NCBI GenBank assembly: GCA_022736495.1
Contig: DZCR01000066.1
Span: 1 to 16,654 of the forward strand
Length of the DNA stretch: 16,654 nt
Source of the DNA: Desulfobacca acetoxidans
Lineage (GTDB): Bacteria > Desulfobacterota > Desulfobaccia > Desulfobaccales > 0-14-0-80-60-11
Direction of reading: 5' to 3'
Below are positions 1-5,974 of this stretch, piece after piece. A program made the position numbers and the translations under genes. Each line of letters opens with the position of its first letter. The first letter of the stretch is position 1. The notes beneath the pieces are model-generated. The model was not told the origin of the DNA and did no database searches. It was given only the letters and a program-made list of their open reading frames with translations.

Positions 1-43
1 GGCATGTTTCGTAATTGTCTGCCCATCGGGATGGCTGGTTTTG

Positions 44-54
44 CCCCCCCCCCC
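44..54. repeat. Homopolymeric C tract (11 C)
   Basis: Eleven consecutive C residues lie in non-coding sequence, followed closely by a run of A and a GGGGCCCGGG block. Such a tract is prone to polymerase slippage or assembly error. No gene is seen around it, so no phase-variation role can be argued. Confidence 0.9.
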
Positions 55-158
55 ATGGAAAAAAAGGGGCCCGGGCGGATTTAATCCCGTGTTCCAAAGA
101 CCCATAAATATTGATATATTGAATACAAGAGAAGATAAGACGCCATTGGGATAGAAGC

Positions 159-230
159 ATGCTTGTCTCCTCTATCGCCTTGGCCCTGGGCCTAGCCGGG
201 GCCCCCTACCTGATACCGGTCCCTGCCTGA
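159..230 (+). CDS. Possible 23-aa hydrophobic leader peptide upstream of chrA
   Basis: An ATG at 159 opens a 23-codon frame that ends in TGA at 228-230, 21 nt before the transporter start. The peptide is almost entirely hydrophobic (MLVSSIALALGLAG followed by APYLIPVPA) and would make one short membrane segment. There is no strong Shine-Dalgarno; only a GGGATAGAAG stretch precedes it. It could be a leader peptide or small membrane peptide, or chance, since a hydrophobic reading of GC-rich DNA is common at this length. Conservation in related genomes would decide. Confidence 0.2.
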   Translation: MLVSSIALALGLAGAPYLIPVPA

Positions 231-251
231 GGTTCGCCAAAAAGAAGATAA

Positions 252-1454
252 ATGAGCCCTTCACCCCTGCATAAACCAGATCCCCGCGCTGCCTCGTGCG
301 GGGAAATATTCTTGGCTTTTCTCCATTTGGGGCTTACCGCCTTCGGCGGCCTGGCCATGCTGGAGCCCATTCGCCGCCGGGTGGTGGAAGGCAAAGGCTG
401 GCTGAGCCAAGCGGAATTTCTGGATGGGGTGGCGCTGTGTCAGGTGGTACCGGGTGCCACGGTAGTGCAGTTGGCTACTTATGTAGGGTACCGCTTGCGC
501 CGGGTTTTCGGAGCCCTGGCCGCGGCCACGGGGTTCATCCTCCCCGCCTTCGGCCTGATGTTGCTCCTTGCTTATCTTTATTTCCGCTTTGGCAACCTTT
601 CCTGGGTTCAGTCTCTTTCCAGGGGCCTGGGAGCGGTGGTGATCGCCTTGCTGCTGCAAGCCCTGTGGCGAATGGGTCGAGCCATCCGGCGGCACTGGGT
701 CGATTTGATCATTGCCGCGCTTACCCTGGCCGCCTTTTGGTGGCGGCTCAATTATCTCTTCGTCATCCTGGGCGCCGGCCTGTTGCGCCTGTTCCTCAAC
801 CGCTGGCTGCCTCACGTTGAGCCCAGATCTCTCCAGCCGGTAGCCGCCACCGGCCCAGCCCTGGGGTTGACCCTGCTCCAGATCGCTGCGGTCTTGGCGG
901 GATTGGCTCTGCTGGTAGCAGGGGTTTGGCGCCTCTCTACCCAGGTGGGCCTGATGAGTCTCATCTTTCTTAAGATCGGTGTGATTAGTTTCGGAGGGGG
1001 CTATGTCATGATTCCCATTCTCCAGTGGGAGTTGGTGGACCGGCTGGCCTGGATCACCACCAAACAGTTCCTGGACGGCATTCTCCTGAGCTTCATCACC
1101 CCCGGCCCCATCATCATCCTGGCCACCTTCGTGGGGTACTGGGTGTCAGGATTGTTAGGGGCCGTAAGCGCCACTATCTCCATTTTTCTCCCCCCTATCC
1201 TGATAATCGTCTTTCTGACCCCCTATTATCAACTCATCAAGGAAGCCCGCTGGATGCGCCCCGTGATCCAGGGCATCCTGGCGGCCCTGGTGGGGATGTT
1301 GATCCTGGTGCTGCTGCAAATGGGGCGGGTGACGCTCCAGGATCTGCCCAGTTGGGCGATCATGGCGGGAGCCAGCCTGGCTCTGATTTATTTCGAAATC
1401 AACCTCATCTGGGTGGTGGCGGCCGCCGCCGGTTTCTCTCTCTGGCTTTATTGA
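252..1454 (+). CDS. chrA: ChrA-family chromate/anion transporter, two-domain form
   Basis: Inner-membrane transporter of the CHR superfamily, whose studied members export chromate using the proton gradient; other members have unknown anion substrates. At 400 aa it is the long-chain type, with two homologous Chromate_transp domains, about residues 15-190 and 230-398. Each has the family pattern of an FGG motif followed by a loop containing a PG motif: FGGLAMLEPI with VVPGATVVQLATYVGY in the first half, FGGGYVMIPIL with ITPGPIIILATFVGY in the second. Roughly ten to twelve hydrophobic helices are visible. The first-half FGGL replaces the more usual FGGP, so substrate should not be assumed. The start at 252 has only a weak AAGAAG ribosome site. 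It appears to be a single-gene unit, with no chrB or other chromate gene beside it. The fold is certain; the substrate is inferred from the family. Confidence 0.88.
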   Translation: MSPSPLHKPDPRAASCGEIFLAFLHLGLTAFGGLAMLEPIRRRVVEGKGWLSQAEFLDGVALCQVVPGATVVQLATYVGYRLRRVFGALAAATGFILPAFGLMLLLAYLYFRFGNLSWVQSLSRGLGAVVIALLLQALWRMGRAIRRHWVDLIIAALTLAAFWWRLNYLFVILGAGLLRLFLNRWLPHVEPRSLQPVAATGPALGLTLLQIAAVLAGLALLVAGVWRLSTQVGLMSLIFLKIGVISFGGGYVMIPILQWELVDRLAWITTKQFLDGILLSFITPGPIIILATFVGYWVSGLLGAVSATISIFLPPILIIVFLTPYYQLIKEARWMRPVIQGILAALVGMLILVLLQMGRVTLQDLPSWAIMAGASLALIYFEINLIWVVAAAAGFSLWLY

Positions 1455-1928
1455 ACGGATTTTTTCCGAGGCCTTTAGCGCAGGGCCAATAAGGACCTTG
1501 CGGGTGCAAAAGATAAACCCGCGCGGCCGGGCCGCCTCAGACTACAAACCTGGCCCCGGCCGCTTTAAGGGATTTGGCGACCTCTATGGTGCGGATAAGC
1601 CCCCCAGGGCTCTTTGTTATCAGAGGCCGCTGACGTCATAATATGCCTCCCGTTCAGCAAACTTCGCCAGAAAATCGCTTACCTTGCACCCCATGCGATC
1701 CTGGGATTCATGTAATAATTTTGCGGCAGAATCACCAGTGCAGAAACAGGAGAGATGTCCAAAATTCAGGAAGCATTGCTGAAAAGATCCTTAATTTACT
1801 TCCGGGTACCAGCCGCGTCTTGCCTTGGGATATGGATTTTCTATGGTAAAATGAGGCGGAAGCAACGCGGGCCGGAAGCGGACTTCCTCATCAAACCGCG
1901 GCCCTTTTACGCATATTCGGGAGAGTCT
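1455..1928. other. Gene-poor stretch between chrA and the CBS genes
   Basis: No convincing complete gene is seen in these 474 bp. It holds a short CGGA/TCCG hairpin with a T-rich loop just after the chrA stop (1456-1468). A 6-bp GCGGGT/ACCCGC hairpin lies at 1500-1522. An ATG at 1755 has a good-looking AGGAGAG directly before it and opens a frame that runs into the CBS gene, and a candidate promoter lies at 1820-1847. The peptide encoded by 1755-1928 shows no domain I recognise, though its first residues (MSKIQEAL) look like a genuine protein N-terminus. It may be untranslated leader or the remnant of another gene's start. Confidence 0.5.
1820..1847 (+). promoter_or_regulatory. Candidate sigma-70 promoter for the CBS-domain genes
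   Basis: TTGCCT (1820-1825) and TATGGT (1842-1847) are separated by 16 nt and lie about 80 nt before the preferred start at 1929. Each hexamer matches the consensus at four of six positions. The same TATGGTAAAA string occurs ahead of gltX at 5940. Support is only by sequence match. Confidence 0.3.
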
Positions 1929-2417
1929 ATGGATATCACCGCCCGTGAAGTAATGGATACCAACTTCCCCACCCTGTCGCCCCATATGACCATTGCCGAG
2001 GCCATGCGGGTCTTTCAAACAGCCGGGGAAGAGCACCGGCAAATCGTTTTCGGCATGGTGGTTACCGAGGCCCCGGGGCAATTGCTGGGCATGCTCTCCA
2101 TGTATGATATCTTTTTGTTGATCCGGCCCAAACATATTCACATCTGGGGCGAGATCAAGGACATGGACGTCTCGGGCATCCTCGATGCGGCTTGCCAACG
2201 GTCCAAATCCATGCTGGTGGGGGATATCATGACCACCGACGTTATCACTATCACCCCGGACACCCACCTACTCCAGATTATTGATATTATGATTAAAAAG
2301 CATGTGCGCCGCCTGCCGGTCGTAGAGGCCGGGAACATGGTTGGCATGGTGTATATGTCCAGGGTTTTCCAGCATCTCCTGGGGCGGTTTTCGGATCGTT
2401 CCGCAGCGACGCCTTAA
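1929..2417 (+). CDS. CBS-domain pair protein
   Basis: A 162-aa soluble protein made of one pair of CBS domains, a Bateman module that in known families binds adenine nucleotides (AMP, ATP, SAM) and regulates a partner. The first repeat begins at DITAREVMDTNFPTLSP and the second at VGDIMTTDVITITPDTHL, each with the usual 'VxDIM...' entry and a central 'RRLPVVE' type strand. I chose ATG 1929 because GGGAG at 1919-1923 is well spaced and the CBS fold begins two residues later. An in-frame ATG at 1755, also preceded by AGGAGAG, would add 58 residues of no recognised domain. The stop overlaps the ribosome site of the next CBS gene (TAAGGA), so the two are co-transcribed and probably act together. 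No catalytic domain is attached. The effector and target are unknown. Confidence 0.82.
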   Translation: MDITAREVMDTNFPTLSPHMTIAEAMRVFQTAGEEHRQIVFGMVVTEAPGQLLGMLSMYDIFLLIRPKHIHIWGEIKDMDVSGILDAACQRSKSMLVGDIMTTDVITITPDTHLLQIIDIMIKKHVRRLPVVEAGNMVGMVYMSRVFQHLLGRFSDRSAATP

Positions 2418-2425
2418 GGAAATAC

Positions 2426-3310
2426 ATGGCTATGAATGACCGACAGAACGTGATGAAGGATTTGACGGTCAGGGAGGCCATGCGCCGGTTGATCATCCAC
2501 CTGCCCGCGGAGGCCTCCCTGGAGCAGGCCATCAGTTATGCCATCAAGTTCAAGGTTAACGCCATCCTGGTTACCGGCGCCGACCGGGAGGCTTTGGGGG
2601 TGGTGACCAAAACCGATCTCATGGGGGCTTATTATGCCGGACTGCCGCTGGAAACTCCCGCGTCCGCTATCATGGTAGGTCCACCGCAGTTCTGTCATCT
2701 GGAGGATTCTCTGGACGCGGCCCTGGATCAGATGCGCACCCATCAGATTCATCGCCTCTACGTCAAAGAGGAGGGCAACCAGGCCGTAGGAGTTCTGGCC
2801 TATCCGGATATCGTGGGTTTGCTCTATCGCTATTGCCACCAGTGCGGCCGCAATCTGCTGCGGAAAACGGATGACGCGCACTCCCTGGCCGACCAGTTCC
2901 GCCTCCGGGAAGTCATGAGCCCCGGGGTCTACGCCCATCGGGACAAGGACAGCCTGCTGGCGGTGATGGAAGGGCTGTCGGCCCATAAGTTCGGGGCCTT
3001 GCTGATCACCGGCGCCGACGGGGCCCCGGTGGGGGTGATCTCCAAGACCGACCTCATCCTGGCCTATAAGCACCGTCTCCCGGCCGACGTCCGGGCCGAA
3101 AGCGTAATGACCCGGGGGGTGCAGGCCTGTGACGGTGATGACATCCTGGTCAACGCCCTGCGCCGGATGATCTTTAGTGACGTCTCCCGCCTTTTTGTCT
3201 ATAAAGAATCCCCCCGCCACATCGTGGGGGTGTTTTCCCTGTCCGACGCCGCCCGGTTCCGTTCGGGAACCTGCCGTGCCTGCGTCAGCAGCCGCATCCG
3301 CCCCCAGTAG
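2426..3310 (+). CDS. Four-CBS-domain protein with CxxC pairs
   Basis: A 294-aa protein with two Bateman modules in tandem: CBS repeats at about residues 13-70, 78-135, 158-215 and 224-280. The repeated signatures are VREAMRR/IMVGPPQF/VREVM-like/SVMTRG entries and the matched GVVTKTDL and GVISKTDL exits. A CHQC motif (C137, C140) sits in the linker between modules and a CRAC motif (C283, C286) near the C-terminus. Together they could form a four-Cys metal or redox site, but this is inference. Start at 2426 uses AAGGA that overlaps the upstream gene's stop codon; ATG 2432 is an alternative. It forms a two-gene unit with the CBS-pair gene upstream. It probably senses an adenine nucleotide and acts on an unidentified partner. 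No membrane or enzymatic domain is visible. Confidence 0.83.
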   Translation: MAMNDRQNVMKDLTVREAMRRLIIHLPAEASLEQAISYAIKFKVNAILVTGADREALGVVTKTDLMGAYYAGLPLETPASAIMVGPPQFCHLEDSLDAALDQMRTHQIHRLYVKEEGNQAVGVLAYPDIVGLLYRYCHQCGRNLLRKTDDAHSLADQFRLREVMSPGVYAHRDKDSLLAVMEGLSAHKFGALLITGADGAPVGVISKTDLILAYKHRLPADVRAESVMTRGVQACDGDDILVNALRRMIFSDVSRLFVYKESPRHIVGVFSLSDAARFRSGTCRACVSSRIRPQ

Positions 3311-3420
3311 GGCAACGCGTCTTTCCTTTCGGCCCAGAGTATCCCAGCGACACCGGCCTTATGTCATTTTCTTATTAAAATGTGGCCAATCAAGGAGTTA
3401 CCAAATTGATATTATAGAGC

Positions 3421-3509
3421 TTGCCAAAAGTTTCTTCCTCTTGTCCCCTCTCCCCCCAGCGCGAGGAGAGAGCTTGGGCCAGGGGGGAGCAGAAAAGACT
3501 TTTTGGCAA
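3421..3509. repeat. Fold-back (MITE-like) repeat, element 1
   Basis: TTGCCAAAAG at 3421-3430 is answered by the inverted CTTTTTGGCAA at 3499-3509, giving near-perfect outer arms about 90 bp apart. Inside is a C-rich/G-rich imperfect palindrome with a 6-bp CTCTCC (3448-3453)/GGAGAG (3465-3470) stem and an AGGGGGGAG block at 3481-3489. The structure is typical of short non-autonomous intergenic repeats. There is no coding capacity and no clear target-site duplication. Confidence 0.65.
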
Positions 3510-3543
3510 CCGCTATCTATCTTGGGTTCCAGGGAAGATGAAC

Positions 3544-3702
3544 TCGTATAAAGTCAGTTTCCCCTCCCTTGGTGGGAGGGGATTAAGGGGAGGGGGCAAA
3601 TAGCTCTCTGAAAGTGCTTATTATTTCACCCCCGCCCTAACCCTCCCCCGTCAAGGGCCCGTCAAGGGCCCGTCAAGGGGGAGGGAATCGGACTTTTTAC
3701 GA
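3544..3702. repeat. Fold-back (MITE-like) repeat, element 2
   Basis: The outer 20 nt (3544-3563) match the reverse complement of 3683-3702 at 17 of 20 positions. Inside each arm lies the same GC-rich module: CCCCTCCC/GGGAGGGG (stem 3561-3568/3574-3581) with a GATTAAGGGGAGGGGG tail on the left, and on the right its inverted counterpart with CCCTCCCCC (3641-3649)/GGGGGAGGG (3677-3685). The whole can fold into a long cruciform or be read as two inverted copies of one repeat. The right copy is enlarged by tandem 11-mers. Confidence 0.7.
3650..3680. repeat. 11-bp tandem repeat (three units) inside a hairpin loop
   Basis: GTCAAGGGCCC is repeated at 3650-3660 and 3661-3671, and a third, partial unit GTCAAGGGG follows at 3672-3680. 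The array sits exactly between the two 9-bp arms of the right-hand hairpin of fold-back element 2, where the sister copy has only a short loop. This points to local slippage expansion. Confidence 0.9.
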
Positions 3703-3752
3703 AACCATTGGGGATGCAAACCAGAGGTGGCGGGCAGCCAATCCCTCCGGCT

Positions 3753-5468
3753 TTACGGTTTTTCGATCTTGCCGTACTCCAGTTCAAAGGGCCAATGCAC
3801 CACCCCGCCGTCCATGAATTTCACGTTTTTAAATCCCAGCCCATCCAGGATTTTCTCCGCCTCATAGCCCCTCAGACTGAACTTACAGAAAGGAATGTAG
3901 AGTTTGTCTTTGGGCAGGTCCGGAGCCTTTTCCCTGAGCCGTCCCAGGGGCAGGGCAAAGGACTTGGGGTGCTTGATACGCACTTCGGCAAATTCCCCCG
4001 GGGTGCGCACATCCAGCAGCATGAAATCCGCCCCCTGCTCGGTAAGCTGCTGCACTTCCATGGGCGTGAGGGCTTGGGCTACGCCGGTGAGCTTGTTTTG
4101 CACGACCTGGGCGGCGGTGTCCAACAGATCCACGGCCACGGAGTAGGGGGGCGCATACCCCAGGTTGAATTGGGCCATATCGTCCACGCTGGCCCCCAGG
4201 GTGATGGCTGCGGCGGCCACGTCCAGGCGCTTGGCGCCGTCGCCGGGTCCCACCACCTGGACCCCCAGCACCCGGCCCGTAGCGCGCTCCGCTACCATTT
4301 TCAGGCCCACGACGGCCGAGTTGGGCAAATAGCTGGCATAGTCCGGACCTGGAACCAGGGCGGTGACCACGTCAAAGCCCGCCCGCCTGGCTGCCGCCTC
4401 GCTGAGACCGGTGCCGCCGGCGGTGAACTCAAAAACCCGGGCCACGGTGGTGCCTACCATGCCCTGATAAACCGCATGGCCGCCAACGAGGTTGGTGCCG
4501 ATGATGCGTCCCTGGATATTGGCTAACTGCCCGGAAGAAACCCAGGCCGGACGTCCCAGGAGGCGATGGAAATTTTCGGCGCAGTCGCCCCCGGCATAGA
4601 TGTCGGGGTCGGAGGTGCGCAACTCCTGGTCCACCTTGATGGCCCCGGTCTCGCCGATTTCCAGGCCGGCCTGGCGGGCCAGCTCCACGCTGGGGCGCAC
4701 CCCCACCGCTACTATAGCCAGTTCCGCCGCAAACTCGCCTTTGTTGGTGGTCACCTTGGCCAGGCGGTTTTCGGAATCGCTGCCGAAGGCGGTGACTTGC
4801 TCCCCGACGCGCACCTCAACCCCCTTGCTCTCCAGGTGCCGGCGCAGCATGGCCCCCATCTCAAAGTCCAGCAGCCCCGGAAAAACCTGGTCCAGAGCTT
4901 CCACCACCGTAACCGCCACCCCGCGTTTCACCAAAGCTTCGGCCATCTCTAAACCGATGGCCCCGGCCCCCACCAGGACCGCCCGCTTGGGCTTGCGACT
5001 CTCCAGCGCGGCCATAATGGCCAGGCCGTCCTCGGGTTGGCGGATCATAAAGATATTTTGCGCCTCAATGCCCGGGATACGGGGCCGCACCGGGACGGCG
5101 CCAGTGGCCAGCACCAGCTTATCGTAGGGATACGTCTCCTCCTGAGAGGTGGCCACGTCCCGAACTTTGGCCACTTTTTTTGTCCGGTCGATGGCCAGGA
5201 CCTCTTTGCCGGTGAGCACCGTGAAGCCCTTCACCTTCTGGAAAAAACCCGCGTCCCGCATCACCCCCACAGGAGTGGCCAGGAGTTGCTTGAATTCCGG
5301 AACTTCCTTGGAAACAAAATAGGGCAAGCCGCAGGCGGAATAGGAAATATAAGTACCCTTTTCCAGGAGAGTAATTTCCGCCTGAGGGTCCAGCCGCCGC
5401 GCCCGGGCCGCCGCTTTAGGCCCTGCGGCCACCCCGCCCACTATCACAATTTTCAATGTTTTTGCCAT
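3753..5468 (-). CDS. CoA-disulfide / polysulfide reductase with C-terminal rhodanese domain
   Basis: A 571-aa flavoprotein of the CoADR-RHD family. Members reduce CoA-disulfide, CoA-persulfide or polysulfide with NAD(P)H; some are annotated NADH oxidase. Domains in order: FAD-binding pyridine nucleotide-disulfide reductase with the GGVAAGPKAA Rossmann loop (residues 11-20); the single active cysteine in SYSACGLPY (C46); the NAD(P) loop VGAGAIGLEMAE; the FAD site VYAGGDCAE-like IYAGGDCAE; a dimerisation domain ending in FNLGYAPPYSVA; and a rhodanese domain from about residue 455 with its active-site Cys in IPFCKFSLRG (C528). GGAGG at 5477-5481, 8 nt before ATG 5468, fixes this start; an ATG nine codons earlier lacks it. 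Single-gene unit, cytoplasmic. In a sulfur-metabolising host a polysulfide or persulfide substrate is plausible. Family sure, exact substrate not. Confidence 0.9.
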   Translation of the reverse strand: MAKTLKIVIVGGVAAGPKAAARARRLDPQAEITLLEKGTYISYSACGLPYFVSKEVPEFKQLLATPVGVMRDAGFFQKVKGFTVLTGKEVLAIDRTKKVAKVRDVATSQEETYPYDKLVLATGAVPVRPRIPGIEAQNIFMIRQPEDGLAIMAALESRKPKRAVLVGAGAIGLEMAEALVKRGVAVTVVEALDQVFPGLLDFEMGAMLRRHLESKGVEVRVGEQVTAFGSDSENRLAKVTTNKGEFAAELAIVAVGVRPSVELARQAGLEIGETGAIKVDQELRTSDPDIYAGGDCAENFHRLLGRPAWVSSGQLANIQGRIIGTNLVGGHAVYQGMVGTTVARVFEFTAGGTGLSEAAARRAGFDVVTALVPGPDYASYLPNSAVVGLKMVAERATGRVLGVQVVGPGDGAKRLDVAAAAITLGASVDDMAQFNLGYAPPYSVAVDLLDTAAQVVQNKLTGVAQALTPMEVQQLTEQGADFMLLDVRTPGEFAEVRIKHPKSFALPLGRLREKAPDLPKDKLYIPFCKFSLRGYEAEKILDGLGFKNVKFMDGGVVHWPFELEYGKIEKP

Positions 5469-5621
5469 ATCGCCAGCCTCCATCATGTGCTGCAAAACCG
5501 GAGCCGGGGTAATTGTTCCCCAGGGCCCCAGGGTTTAGGGATTTTTGCCTTTTATCATCAACACTTGCCTAAGCTAAAACCGAACCACAGCCGCACGAAC
5601 CTGGTAAGCCATGAGATTTGC

Positions 5622-5813
5622 TCAGTCCTGCCGCGTCATGACGCCCCCGCATTGTGGACACCTGAATTCCCGGCAGGGCACCCCCGGTTCATGGGGAATT
5701 TGATGGCCGCAGGCTGAGCAGACGCAGACGCCCTTGGGCCCCCTGCCTGCGGTCGGGCCACCCCGGCCGCATCCCCTGACCGGCCCCAATCCTGATTTAT
5801 TTTCCTGGACCAT
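5622..5813 (-). CDS. Small zinc-ribbon-like protein
   Basis: A 63-aa protein with a glycine-rich basic first half and a cysteine-rich second half: CVCSACGHQIPHEPG, then PC, then CPQCGG. The two CxxCG knuckles about 20 residues apart are the pattern of a rubredoxin or zinc-ribbon metal site. I chose ATG 5813 because GGAGGAAGG lies immediately upstream; a GTG five codons earlier is possible but would overlap that site. A near-consensus promoter (5870-5898) precedes it, so it is very likely expressed. It lies head-to-head with gltX and upstream of, in the same direction as, the CoA-disulfide reductase gene (154 nt gap). Metal binding is inferred from cysteine spacing; function is unknown. Confidence 0.72.
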   Translation of the reverse strand: MVQENKSGLGPVRGCGRGGPTAGRGPKGVCVCSACGHQIPHEPGVPCREFRCPQCGGVMTRQD

Positions 5814-5869
5814 ACCTTCCTCCTGCACGGGGCCTGACTAGCGCATCTTTAAAAATCAAGCATTGGTGC

Positions 5870-5898
5870 ATTATCTTAAAATTCCCGCTTTTTGGCAA
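5870..5898 (-). promoter_or_regulatory. Sigma-70-type promoter of the zinc-ribbon gene
   Basis: Read on the minus strand, TTGCCA (5898-5893) and GATAAT (5875-5870) are separated by exactly 17 nt, each one mismatch from consensus. Transcription would start near 5863, leaving about 50 nt of leader before ATG 5813. The gltX promoter should lie in the same 161-bp intergenic region on the other strand. Confidence 0.6.
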
Positions 5899-5974
5899 GG
5901 AATTTTTCAAGGGGAATTCCCTGGCTAGGATGGGAAAATTATGGTAAAAATGTTTAGTTTGATAAGGATATAAC

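Larger units (their letters stand above)
3311..3752. other. Repeat-rich intergenic region, no gene
   Basis: The 442 bp between the four-CBS gene and the end of the convergent flavoprotein gene contain no supportable coding sequence. Short open frames here read through low-complexity repeats. The region is dominated by two fold-back elements (3421-3509 and 3544-3702), described separately. Either could end transcription from both sides, although neither is followed by a clear T-tract. Confidence 0.7.

Noticed and set aside
3640..3690. CRISPR-like short direct repeats
   Set aside because: The 11-bp units are contiguous without spacers and are an expansion inside a hairpin loop; no cas gene is present.
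3708..4526. A 272-codon plus-strand frame opposite the CoA-disulfide reductase
   Set aside because: Antisense shadow of a gene with clear FAD, dimerisation and rhodanese motifs; low-complexity His/Gly-rich translation.
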